Program-made: the position numbers and the translations under genes
Notes under the pieces: generated by a model
Told to the model about the DNA's origin: nothing
Databases searched by the model: none
Seen by the model: the letters and a program-made list of their open reading frames with translations, nothing else
Part shown: positions 45,491 to 53,278 of the stretch, one piece after another
Position numbering within the stretch: the stretch's first letter is position 1
Layout: each line of letters begins with the position of its first letter
NCBI GenBank assembly: GCA_002344965.1
Contig: DDUU01000007.1
Span: 1-53,419 of the forward strand
Reading direction: 5' to 3'
Source of the DNA: Candidatus Tepidiaquacellales bacterium UBA2330
GTDB lineage: Bacteria; Bacteroidota; Ignavibacteria; Tepidaquicellales; Tepidaquicellaceae
DNA length: 53,419 nt

Positions 45491-47023
45491 TTATGCCCAA
45501 TATGGATAATATTCATTGAATTTTGTAGATTTAATCAGAGAGTCTTTTAATTTAACTCTATTTTTATCTAATGCATCTTTTATCAATCTTGAAATGACAG
45601 ATCTGTATTTTTCATTTAATTTAAATCTTTCTCTTAATGAAGTATTGTTCATAGATGAATTTGATAAAAATTTCAAAACAGAATGCTGGTAACAGGCTTC
45701 AATCTTTTCTTCTTGTGACATTTCAGAAAATTTCTTAGGTACATATAAAATTGTTTTAAATGAATTTTCATCTTCCAGAAATTTAATTGGGGGTAAACCA
45801 AACAATTCAATCTGGAATACAACTTTTTCAAATCCTGTTCCTCTTTCCTCGCAAATCCCATATCGTCTAAATGAAGATGCAAGTAATTCATTTCTTGATT
45901 CCGGCGGTGTACCTATTAACCTATCAATTCTTTTTCCGGGAAGTAATCTACCCGGATTGCTGATTTCTATTCTATCATCATAAATTTCAATCATAGGTCC
46001 CTTTCCCATTATAGAAAAATCCTGATGAATCAAAGCATTTGCTATAAGTTCTCTTATTGCAATATCAGGATAAACAGATATACTTTTCCGTAATGCAGTC
46101 TTGAATATTTCACTGCTTGGAAGCATTGATTTAATAAATTCTATTAATCCCTCAAAACCAACAGCATAACCTTTCTTCCCCGAATATTCTCTTTCAGTTT
46201 CAACCTTGTTTTTCCCTTTGTATTTAATCAATCGAATATTTTTTCTTGAAAGATCATCGAACTTTATTAATTCTCTTGAACAGGAAATTGCTCCTAAATT
46301 TGTAATATAATATCCGTCGTTATATCTTTTAATCATCTTCTCATCTTCCAACCATTTTAAAGTGTTTTCTCTTGTTTTTGGTATTGGTTTATCAAGTAAG
46401 CTTAATACTGTCCCATAATCAAGTAGATTTAACACCTCCTCGCCTGAAATTAATTTTGTGGCATGCAATTCTTCAAATCTTAATGTTTTACTATTTAACA
46501 TTAAGCCTCCTACTTCATGACGAGTTGCCTTTCTTGTTGTACCCCCGGATCTTATAAAACAATCTTCAATGGATTTTTCTTTAAGATGAACCGGTTTTAC
46601 CAAAGACTCCTTTATAAAGATGAATAACAAATTACAATTTTCATAACTAATCATTGCATTGTCAATTTGAACGGAAGGATTTAAGCAATCTCGAGATAAA
46701 TTTGTTAATTTTTCTACAATAAATTTTGTATCAATTTTATCTATGCCTTTAATTTTCCCATTTCTATTTTCTATGCCAAAAATTAAAAATCCACCTCCCG
46801 GATGGTTTGCAAAAGCAGAAATGTGATTTTTTAATTTTTTTTCATTTACTGATAAATCTTCTTTCCAATCCACCTCATTTATTTCCTGGGGAATTGGCTT
46901 TAATGAACTATCCAATAAACGGATAGCCTTAGGTATCCAGTCTTTTACATATTCCTTTTCCAATGCAAGCAGTATGTTATATATATATATGTGAGTTAAG
47001 TTAAAATTCCCGTTTCTATGCAA
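45491..47023 (-). CDS. AlbA_2 / Schlafen-type domain protein with HATPase-like C-terminus
   Basis: The N-terminal ~200 residues form an AlbA_2 (Schlafen AAA_4-like) domain: FANHPGGGFLIFGIEN is its hallmark. The middle carries a winged-helix-like stretch, and IRELIANALIHQDFS with GPMIEIYDDRIEISNPGRL and ERGTGFEKV is the HATPase_c_4 (RecG-C-terminal-like) region. Such proteins are often annotated as transcriptional regulators or ATP-dependent helicase-like and are common in defence islands. The open frame starts at TTG 47023, but another TTG at 46963 gives a start (MEKEYVKDW) better fitted to the family. It lies between the toxin stub and res, 15 bases before res. Confidence 0.86.
   Translation of the reverse strand: MHRNGNFNLTHIYIYNILLALEKEYVKDWIPKAIRLLDSSLKPIPQEINEVDWKEDLSVNEKKLKNHISAFANHPGGGFLIFGIENRNGKIKGIDKIDTKFIVEKLTNLSRDCLNPSVQIDNAMISYENCNLLFIFIKESLVKPVHLKEKSIEDCFIRSGGTTRKATRHEVGGLMLNSKTLRFEELHATKLISGEEVLNLLDYGTVLSLLDKPIPKTRENTLKWLEDEKMIKRYNDGYYITNLGAISCSRELIKFDDLSRKNIRLIKYKGKNKVETEREYSGKKGYAVGFEGLIEFIKSMLPSSEIFKTALRKSISVYPDIAIRELIANALIHQDFSIMGKGPMIEIYDDRIEISNPGRLLPGKRIDRLIGTPPESRNELLASSFRRYGICEERGTGFEKVVFQIELFGLPPIKFLEDENSFKTILYVPKKFSEMSQEEKIEACYQHSVLKFLSNSSMNNTSLRERFKLNEKYRSVISRLIKDALDKNRVKLKDSLIKSTKFNEYYPYWA
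46953..46978. repeat. 26-nt direct repeat, copy 1 (start of AlbA gene)
   Basis: TCCTTTTCCAA, GCAAGCAG and GTT are shared with a copy at 47936-47961; 23 of 26 bases agree in the same orientation. This copy encodes LLALEKE at the N-terminus of the AlbA-domain protein. Confidence 0.45.
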
Positions 47024-47029
47024 GCAAGA

Positions 47030-47089
47030 TTAAAGTATAAATATTTTGAGAATTAGATGAGATATATTTTCGTCAAAAAGCAATTTCAT
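47030..47089 (-). pseudogene. Truncated DUF5615 (PIN-like) toxin stub
   Basis: Immediately after the DUF433 gene (ATG overlapping its TGA), an open stretch begins MKLLFDENISHLILK and ends at TAA after 19 residues. MKLLFDEN is the canonical start of DUF5615 PIN-like toxins, which normally pair with DUF433 antitoxins and are ~110 residues. Only the first strand and helix remain; the AlbA gene follows at once. Truncation by an insertion or deletion here is the simplest reading. Confidence 0.65.
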
Positions 47090-47307
47090 ATTGCAACCCT
47101 GACTTTTCTCTCCTTATCGGCTGAATATGCAAGACATGCTAGAATCTGCTCTTTGGACAATTGCGGAAAATCCTCTATAATCTGTTCAGTAGTCATTCCC
47201 GATGCAAACCATCCGAAAACATCATAAACCGAAATCCTTGTACCCCTAATGCAGGGTTTTCCAAATCGGATATTCGGGTCAATTGAAATATATTTTGTAT
47301 AATCCAT
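47086..47307 (-). CDS. DUF433 antitoxin-like protein
   Basis: A 73-residue DUF433 protein: YISIDPNIRFGKPCIRGTRISVYDV is the family opening, followed by a helix-turn-helix-like segment (TTEQIIEDFPQLSKEQILACLAY). DUF433 proteins are antitoxins of type II modules with DUF5615 toxins. Here it appears complete, whereas the toxin downstream is cut to 19 codons, so it is an orphan antitoxin. Start ATG. It lies 43 bases after the preceding small gene. Confidence 0.88.
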   Translation of the reverse strand: MDYTKYISIDPNIRFGKPCIRGTRISVYDVFGWFASGMTTEQIIEDFPQLSKEQILACLAYSADKERKVRVAI

Positions 47308-47350
47308 AATTCTGTTTGTTTACTAATAAATAAAAATATTTCAAAATAAA

Positions 47351-47611
47351 TTAAATTGCTTCTGCTTTGATATTAACTTTGTATCCTAACTGATTTAAAT
47401 ATTTTTCACAATCTTCCCACATCAATCCAAATGCCCTGACATCCGCAAGCCCTAATCTGCCTGTTATGTCTCCGAGCAATTCAAAATCCTTTTCGTCAAA
47501 CTCGCCTTCCATTAAAGCGTTTTCAGACCAGTCAACAAGTTCAGGTAATGTAATCTTATGATGCAGATAATCTAAAATTTTACCGGCTAATATCTTTTTT
47601 GTAATTTTCAT
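47351..47611 (-). CDS. Small acidic protein, possible antitoxin-like partner
   Basis: An 86-residue helical protein. The pattern ITLPELVDWSENALMEGEF and LGLADVRAFGLMWEDCEKYL is one I recognise from an uncharacterised family of small stand-alone proteins often beside TA-like genes; no function is established. Start ATG. It follows 12 bases after the basic small gene in the same direction, which is typical of a two-gene module. Confidence 0.68.
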   Translation of the reverse strand: MKITKKILAGKILDYLHHKITLPELVDWSENALMEGEFDEKDFELLGDITGRLGLADVRAFGLMWEDCEKYLNQLGYKVNIKAEAI

Positions 47612-47623
47612 AGCTAATGTGGT

Positions 47624-47869
47624 TTAAAGTTTTTTATGTCCTGTGTCAATTGGATATTTCTGATGAACTTCTCTCAATTTGTCATTTTCATCATAAACAT
47701 TTTGTTTGAAAGAAATTGTCTTTTCATTATTATCGACGGCTTTTTCATAGACTGCATACCACCCGAATTTGCCCGTTATCTTCTTTTTATAAATCCGTTT
47801 CCCTTTTTCATCCTCAATCCAATCTTTAAAGTATTTTTCATTATTCTTTCCCTTCTTTTCATCCATCAT
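47624..47869 (-). CDS. Small basic protein paired with the acidic one
   Basis: An ~81-residue Lys-rich protein with aromatic residues in strand-like alternation (GKFGWYAVYEKAV, TISFKQNVYDENDKL). The start is probably the ATG at 47869; the open frame could extend to TTG at 47884. It is basic and beta-rich, which would suit a small toxin or RNA-binding partner, but no known toxin family is recognised. It lies 12 bases before the acidic gene. Confidence 0.58.
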   Translation of the reverse strand: MMDEKKGKNNEKYFKDWIEDEKGKRIYKKKITGKFGWYAVYEKAVDNNEKTISFKQNVYDENDKLREVHQKYPIDTGHKKL

Positions 47870-47935
47870 ATTAAACTTTTCCAAATTTATAAATAATTCA
47901 ATACTTTTGTAATTCTAATTAACCTATTTTTCTTT

Positions 47936-47961
47936 TCCTTTTCCAAAGCAAGCAGCAAGTT
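47936..47961. repeat. 26-nt direct repeat, copy 2 (upstream of the small-gene block)
   Basis: The second copy of the 46953-46978 sequence. On the minus strand it reads as LLLALEKE followed by unrelated residues and a stop, which looks like a duplicated first few codons of the AlbA gene. Together the copies bracket the small-gene block. Confidence 0.45.
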
Positions 47962-48021
47962 GTTAATTTATATCTTAGTTAACTAACTCTTCCCGATCCT
48001 AAGCAAGTAAAAAACCTTACA

Positions 48022-48054
48022 CATTCGTAACTCGTAACTCGTAATTCGTAATTG
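48022..48054. repeat. CGTAAYT 7-bp tandem repeat just after mod
   Basis: CGTAACT, CGTAACT, CGTAATT, CGTAATT in tandem (four near-perfect units) end within a few bases of the mod stop codon. It is the cleanest array of the family also found inside the FG-GAP gene. Confidence 0.75.
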
Positions 48055-48058
48055 AAAA

Positions 48059-50452
48059 TCACCCCCACCAAATCAACGGCTTTATCTTCCTGAAATCCAA
48101 TTCCTTCGTATTTACCTCGCTGTCATCTTCAAATATAACCTTATCTTTCTCTATCCGCTTTATCCACTTTCCGCTCAGATTCGACAATGTCTCGGCTATG
48201 TCTATGTTCTCATAAATATTATCTAACTTTACATTTACTTTGTTCTTTTTATAATCAAGCTCTATGGAATCCAACAGCTTCTCGTCTTTCATAAAAACAT
48301 ATTGCTCGTAATCCGATCTTCCTTCTACACTGAACAAGTCTCCGTCCGAATACTTACATTTGCTCAACGCCTCTTCATACTGCTCAAGTTCGTAATACTT
48401 GAAAAATCCGCCGCCTTTGTATTCCTTTACCTCTTTTGAAATCCCGGACTTGTCATAGGCAAGAACTCTCTTCATTCGCGGCAATATCACAGAATAAAAA
48501 TGCTCTCCCATCTCAACTCCAAGCCACTTCCTCCCAAGTTTATGAGCCACCGCTGTCGTTGTGCCGGAACCAAGGAAGAAGTCGAGAATGAGATTTCTGT
48601 TAAAAGAACCTGTTTCTATTACTCTGATAAGTAACTTTTCGGAATTTTCAGTTGCAAATCCTGTAGTTGAAGTGTAACCAGGAATATCTGACCAATTGGT
48701 ATCATGAATTTGATATTCTGTAGCTGAAATTAAATATTGCACTTTCCCATTTTCTGTTATTCTAATTTTGTTTTGCTTCTCAAGTACATCAATCTTTTCT
48801 TGTCCAAATGTCCAGTGTCTACCTTTAGGCGGAGCAATAATTTTTCCAAATATTTTTGATGGCTTACCTTGACCCTGTGAGTCCATAGCATGCCACCGTT
48901 CATCCTTTTTATTCGTAAAGTTTTGAATTTTAAAATAATATTTTTTATCCTTTGAATACCAATATACAGTATCTGTAGCTGCATTATATTTGTTAGCACC
49001 TTCATCTGATTTTTTAACCCTATTCACAATGATTTCATTCAAGATATTCAATCTGTACACTTCATCCATCAAACACCTCACAATCCAATTTCCATTATAA
49101 TCACATCTGACGAAAATGCTTCCTGAATCTTTGAGAAAATCTTTTGAAAGTCTAAGCCGGTTTTCAAGCAGCGTTGCCCAGTTGGCATTTTTATAATTGG
49201 TTCTGTAAAGAAACTGGTCGGAAGAATCGAGATTGAACGGCGGATCAATATAAATCGTCTGAACTTCTTCTTTGTATTTTGGAAGAATTGTATTCAGCGC
49301 TTGATAGTTCTCGCTTTTTATCAGCCGTCCGTCGAGAGCGTCATCTAAGTTATCAAAGAGCGAAAGGATTTCGAGTTCAAGATCTTTGAAAAATTTTGTG
49401 TCTATGGGAAGATGCTCAAACTCTTTTTTTAAAGTGTTTCCGTGGATTTTATTATCAAATAACTCTTCTTGCTTTATGCTTTTATTTAAAGTGATTCCGA
49501 GTTCATTCCATTCTTTGATCTGCTCCTTCATGCCTTTATGAGCAAAGAGCTTTTTGATTAATTTCGAATCTGAAATTCTGTCAAGCGTAATTACATAATT
49601 ACTATTCTTCACGAACTTCGGTTTATTCCATATCTTTACAAGTTCATCCTCAAACTGCGAGACGAAATCTATTATCTTATAAGCGATATCTTTCAATGCC
49701 TGAATCTCATTGACTCTTTCGGCTGACCATTCATTAGCTCCGTCCCAGAAATACTGATAGCTCCATAGTTTGAACTGTTCACGGAGAAATTTCTTTGCAT
49801 CCTTATTTATAAAAAAATCAACTTCACTTTGCCTTTGAAAAACGCTGAAAGCTTTTTCAAGCTGCTCTTCGGTTATTTTTATATCTTTTTTTCTGATAGC
49901 TTTCAGAATGTCTTCATTCTTAGTCGTCTTTCCTTTCTCACTGTATCTGACTATAAATGAAATGGTTTTATCTTTTTTAATGTCACCAAGTTCGTAGATC
50001 AGATTACGCTTTTCATTAGCTTTTTTATTATCGATCTTAGAAGCGTCAAAAAAGAATTTCAATTCATCCACAGTTACATCCGGCATACTTCGGAATATTC
50101 TGTCAGTCTTGACATAATACAGCATTTGAGTTTTCCAGAAGAGGATCACATCTCTGTCGTCGGTATAGACTTGTTCATAGATATTGTTATGAAAAGGCGT
50201 GGAATTAAAATAGATCGAACCGCTTTCAGTGAAATATCTGCTGAAGAAAGTATATAATTTGTCAAAAAGCTCATCTTTAAATTTCGGAAATTTTTTTAAA
50301 ACAGCTTCGATATCTTTTTTCAGGACAGATTCGATACTCTTATAATATGCTGATTTCATCTTCATCAGATTAATGAAACCGCCTTCGCCTTCGAGCTTAG
50401 CACCGATAAAGACATTTTGCAGCGTATCGTAGAATTTTTTTTCTTTGGACAT
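48059..50452 (-). CDS. mod: Type III DNA-methyltransferase Mod subunit
   Basis: Mod recognises the target site and methylates adenine N6; it is needed for both restriction and protection. The catalytic motif IV is YIDPPFN near residue 400, and motif I, DFFLGSGTTTA, is near 625, which is the beta-class order. The recognition region lies between them. Length 797 is at the large end because of a ~370-residue N-terminal region. Start ATG. It follows fic by 22 bases and is separated from res by about 2.6 kb of other genes, whereas mod and res are usually adjacent. Confidence 0.94.
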   Translation of the reverse strand: MSKEKKFYDTLQNVFIGAKLEGEGGFINLMKMKSAYYKSIESVLKKDIEAVLKKFPKFKDELFDKLYTFFSRYFTESGSIYFNSTPFHNNIYEQVYTDDRDVILFWKTQMLYYVKTDRIFRSMPDVTVDELKFFFDASKIDNKKANEKRNLIYELGDIKKDKTISFIVRYSEKGKTTKNEDILKAIRKKDIKITEEQLEKAFSVFQRQSEVDFFINKDAKKFLREQFKLWSYQYFWDGANEWSAERVNEIQALKDIAYKIIDFVSQFEDELVKIWNKPKFVKNSNYVITLDRISDSKLIKKLFAHKGMKEQIKEWNELGITLNKSIKQEELFDNKIHGNTLKKEFEHLPIDTKFFKDLELEILSLFDNLDDALDGRLIKSENYQALNTILPKYKEEVQTIYIDPPFNLDSSDQFLYRTNYKNANWATLLENRLRLSKDFLKDSGSIFVRCDYNGNWIVRCLMDEVYRLNILNEIIVNRVKKSDEGANKYNAATDTVYWYSKDKKYYFKIQNFTNKKDERWHAMDSQGQGKPSKIFGKIIAPPKGRHWTFGQEKIDVLEKQNKIRITENGKVQYLISATEYQIHDTNWSDIPGYTSTTGFATENSEKLLIRVIETGSFNRNLILDFFLGSGTTTAVAHKLGRKWLGVEMGEHFYSVILPRMKRVLAYDKSGISKEVKEYKGGGFFKYYELEQYEEALSKCKYSDGDLFSVEGRSDYEQYVFMKDEKLLDSIELDYKKNKVNVKLDNIYENIDIAETLSNLSGKWIKRIEKDKVIFEDDSEVNTKELDFRKIKPLIWWG

Positions 50453-50474
50453 ATTGTGATGGAGTTAGATTATT

Positions 50475-51599
50475 TTAAGCAAACAGATCCACATAATTTT
50501 TATACAAGAATACTTTATATCTTTTCTTGCCTGATATTTCTTCGAGTATTCCGAGATTTTCAAATTTTGATAAAATGGATATTGCATTTGGATTTTTAAT
50601 ATTCAGTATATTTTCTGTCTGTTTTATTGTTATATATGGTGATTTGTAAAGATGCCTCAAAAGTAAAATTCCTTTTTCATTTTTTCTGCCGCTGGAAATT
50701 AATTTATTTCTGTCCTTTTCTGTTAAATCAATAATTTTTCTGACAGAATTTACGGCATTATCGGATGTTACTTTCACTCCCTCAAGAAAAAATTTCAGCC
50801 AACCTTCTATATCATCTTTTACTCTTGCGGCTTCAAGTTTATCATAATATTCTGTCCTGTGTTTTCTGAAAAACTCTGATAAGTAAAGAAGAGGTTTTTT
50901 TAGAATTTCTCTTGAACATAAATATAAAGTTATAAGTAGTCTTCCTATTCTTCCATTACCATCAAGAAACGGGTGAATAGTTTCAAATTGTAAATGGATC
51001 AACCCGGTTTTTAATAATACCGGAAGAGGAGATTTTGCGTGAATAAATTTTTCAAAATCATGTAATGCGTTATTCATTTCATATACAGGGGGAGGAATGA
51101 AAACAGCATTGCTGACTGAAGTTCCGCCAATCCAGTTTTGAGAAGTTCTGAACTCTCCGGGATTTTTTTCTCTTCCTCTGACACCGGCTAATAATTTAGA
51201 ATGAATTTCTTTAATTAACGGCAAGGATATAGGAAAAGTATTCAACCTGTCAATTCCGTAATTCATAGCGGAAATGTAGTTAATTATTTCATCAACATCA
51301 TTTGTTTCTTCTAATCCTTCAATTTTGGATTCGACTCTTAAAAGATCTGAAAATGTCGCCTGCGTTCCCTCTATCTGAGAAGAAAGGGTTGCCTCTTTTC
51401 GAATATACATCAAAATAAAGAAATTAATGTCGGGTAAAGTCTCAGCAATACCGTCAAGACGCCCTAATGCAATATCTGCCTTTGATAAAATATCATGTAA
51501 TACAAAATCGTCTTCTAATTCGAATGGCAGATTATTGGGAATAAATGCCTTATACTCGGATTTTCCCGTAAGTTGCTTTATGTATTTTCCGCTTCTCAT
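50475..51599 (-). CDS. fic: Fic-family protein (AMPylator-type) with winged-helix end
   Basis: Fic proteins usually transfer AMP from ATP to a target hydroxyl. The active motif HPFLDGNGRIGR is intact at 209-220 (catalytic H209). The inhibitory alpha-helix motif (S/T)xxxE(G/N) is present as S73-SQI-E77-G78 N-terminal to the Fic core, which marks a class II, self-restrained enzyme. A wHTH-like segment (IKQTENILNIKNPNAISILSKF) lies in the last 60 residues. Start ATG. It is the first gene of the cluster. The target protein is unknown. Confidence 0.94.
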   Translation of the reverse strand: MRSGKYIKQLTGKSEYKAFIPNNLPFELEDDFVLHDILSKADIALGRLDGIAETLPDINFFILMYIRKEATLSSQIEGTQATFSDLLRVESKIEGLEETNDVDEIINYISAMNYGIDRLNTFPISLPLIKEIHSKLLAGVRGREKNPGEFRTSQNWIGGTSVSNAVFIPPPVYEMNNALHDFEKFIHAKSPLPVLLKTGLIHLQFETIHPFLDGNGRIGRLLITLYLCSREILKKPLLYLSEFFRKHRTEYYDKLEAARVKDDIEGWLKFFLEGVKVTSDNAVNSVRKIIDLTEKDRNKLISSGRKNEKGILLLRHLYKSPYITIKQTENILNIKNPNAISILSKFENLGILEEISGKKRYKVFLYKNYVDLFA

Positions 51600-51611
51600 A
51601 TCTTATTGAAT

Positions 51612-51663
51612 CGTAGATTAAAATAATTTAATCTACGGTTAGCAAGATAAAACGTAGATTAAA
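51612..51663. promoter_or_regulatory. Palindromic operator upstream of fic
   Basis: CGTAGATTAAA (51612-51622), four bases and TTTAATCTACG (51627-51637) form a perfect inverted repeat, with a third half-site CGTAGATTAAA at 51653-51663. The palindrome is 13 bases upstream of the fic start codon. Because Fic carries a wHTH end, autoregulation of the cluster is plausible (inference). Confidence 0.6.
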
Positions 51664-51808
51664 TAATTACAAGTGATGAAAACTGCATAATTTTAAAGAA
51701 CTTTGAGAATAATGTAAAAGTAAAAAATTGATTGAACTCATGCCAAAAGCAGGCGGGAACGGCAATGCATTGGAAAAATGATGGATCTTATTTTTAATTT
51801 GAAATCTG

Positions 51809-52816
51809 CTATTTGAATTTTTTTTCCGCCCCAAGAAAAGAGACAGCATTCTTCCAAAGTAATTTTTCTTTAGTCTCAGCACTCAATTCACTCATCGACT
51901 CTATCAGCTTCCCGGGATGATGCTCTCCCAGCGGAAACGGATAATCCGAACCGAGAACAATTTTTTCATCGCCGACCAGATCGACCAGATACTTTAAAGC
52001 AGTTTCATCATGAACTAAAGAGTCGAGCCAGAATTTTCCGATATACTCTCTCGGATTCACTTTATTATCCACTGCAACCAGGTCAGGTCTTACATTAAAA
52101 CCGTGCTCGATCCGTCCGATTGTAAACGGAAACGAGCCGCCGCCGTGAGAGAAACATACTTTAAGCTTCTTGAACTTTTCAAATACACCGCCGAATATCA
52201 TTGAGCATATTGCAAGAGAAGTCTCGGCAGGCATGCCGACAAGCCATGGAAGCCAGTACTTCGGCATTTTTTCCTTTCCCATCATATCCCACGGATGGAC
52301 GAATATCGAAGCGCCTAATTCTTCTGCAGCTTCGTATACCGGAAATAAATTTTCATTATCAAGATTCCATTCATTGATATGTGAGCCGATCTCGACGCCG
52401 GAGAGTTTTAAATCCTTAATGCATCTTTCCAGTTCTTTAACTGCAAGCCGCGGTGACTGCATGGGGAGAGTTCCGAGTCCGAGAAATCTCTCCGGATAAT
52501 CATTGATGACAGATGCAATATGATCATTAAGATATCCGGAAAGATCAAGTGTATCCTCCGGCTTTGCCCAGTAGCTGAACATAACAGGAACTGTCGAAAG
52601 CACCTGAATATTCACATGAATATGGCTGCAGTCTTTAATTCTGACGGCGGGATCCCAGCAGTTGTCCTGTATTTCCCTGAATACTTTTCCGTCTATCATC
52701 ATCTTCGCGCAGCAGGGTTTGTAATGATCAAGCTGCACAAATCCGGAATATCCATACTTCTCTTTCAGATCCGGCCAGTACTTGGGTAATATATGTGTGT
52801 GCAGATCTATCTTCAA
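51809..52816 (-). CDS. Amidohydrolase of the ACMSD (aminocarboxymuconate semialdehyde decarboxylase) type
   Basis: ACMSD decarboxylates 2-amino-3-carboxymuconate-6-semialdehyde in tryptophan/kynurenine and 2-nitrobenzoate degradation. Zinc ligands are visible in HTHILPKYWPDL (H6, H8), FVHPWDMMG (His) and GSDYPFPLGEHHPGKL (Asp). TVPVMFSYWAKPEDTL and YWLPWLVGMPAETS are nearly as in eukaryotic ACMSD, and length 335 fits. The start is TTG at 52816, immediately before HTH. No other kynurenine-pathway gene is in the window. Confidence 0.92.
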   Translation of the reverse strand: MKIDLHTHILPKYWPDLKEKYGYSGFVQLDHYKPCCAKMMIDGKVFREIQDNCWDPAVRIKDCSHIHVNIQVLSTVPVMFSYWAKPEDTLDLSGYLNDHIASVINDYPERFLGLGTLPMQSPRLAVKELERCIKDLKLSGVEIGSHINEWNLDNENLFPVYEAAEELGASIFVHPWDMMGKEKMPKYWLPWLVGMPAETSLAICSMIFGGVFEKFKKLKVCFSHGGGSFPFTIGRIEHGFNVRPDLVAVDNKVNPREYIGKFWLDSLVHDETALKYLVDLVGDEKIVLGSDYPFPLGEHHPGKLIESMSELSAETKEKLLWKNAVSFLGAEKKFK

Positions 52817-52821
52817 AATAT

Positions 52822-52856
52822 AATTAAAAATTAAAAATTAGAAATTAAGAATTAGG
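52822..52856. repeat. AATTARR 7-bp tandem repeat, 5 units
   Basis: AATTAAA, AATTAAA, AATTAGA, AATTAAG, AATTAGG in tandem. It begins 6 bases from the ACMSD start and ends inside the 3' end of the S23 gene, whose stop codon it supplies. Confidence 0.78.
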
Positions 52857-53207
52857 ATTATTTTTTTTCAGTGTTACTAAGATCGAACTCAGGATTTTTA
52901 ATAATTCATCACAATCTTTTTTCATTGAATTGTAAAGCTTCGAATCTAAAATATTTGAATCATGTAAAAGACGAAGCCAATAATTTGTCTCCCGCGCTTC
53001 TTTATACGAAACTCCGATTTTTGCCGTAAAATCTTTTCTTGAAAATCCGCCAACAGCTTCTTCAGTGTTAGCCCCAATTGAAGTTCCGCTTTTTAAAATT
53101 TGCCTGGCTAAATCAAATTCTCTCTTTTCATTCTTCAAATACAAATACAATTTGACAATTCTTATTGCAAACAAATAAGATTTTTCAAGAATAATATTCT
53201 CTTTCAT
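52845..53207 (-). CDS. Four-helix-bundle protein (S23 / intervening-sequence family)
   Basis: A 120-residue S23-family protein, four long helices: KSGTSIGANTEEAVGGFSRKDF in the middle and the ARETNYWLRLLHDS segment are its hallmarks. Members were first found in 23S rRNA intervening sequences and resemble the Avd proteins of diversity-generating retroelements in fold; function is unknown. The start is ATG 53205-53207, after a strong Shine-Dalgarno. The gene's 3' end lies in a 7-bp repeat, and a similar repeat in the opposite orientation lies beyond its 5' side. Confidence 0.9.
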   Translation of the reverse strand: MKENIILEKSYLFAIRIVKLYLYLKNEKREFDLARQILKSGTSIGANTEEAVGGFSRKDFTAKIGVSYKEARETNYWLRLLHDSNILDSKLYNSMKKDCDELLKILSSILVTLKKNNPNS

Positions 53208-53211
53208 AATT

Positions 53212-53219
53212 TCTCCTTT
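53212..53219 (-). promoter_or_regulatory. Strong Shine-Dalgarno of the S23 gene
   Basis: On the minus strand AAAGGAGA lies 4-5 bases before ATG. Such perfect sites are rare in this window, where most genes have none, so it helps decide the start and hints at an acquired gene. Confidence 0.7.
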
Positions 53220-53278
53220 AATTATAGTAATTACATTAAAAATGAGTACCAACTAAATATACTTAACAAATATATTTA

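Noticed and set aside
51664..51808. Transposase remnant between fic and ACMSD
   Set aside because: A slightly GC-richer patch (AAAGCAGGCGGGAACGGCAA) caught my eye but no frame gives a recognisable transposase stretch.
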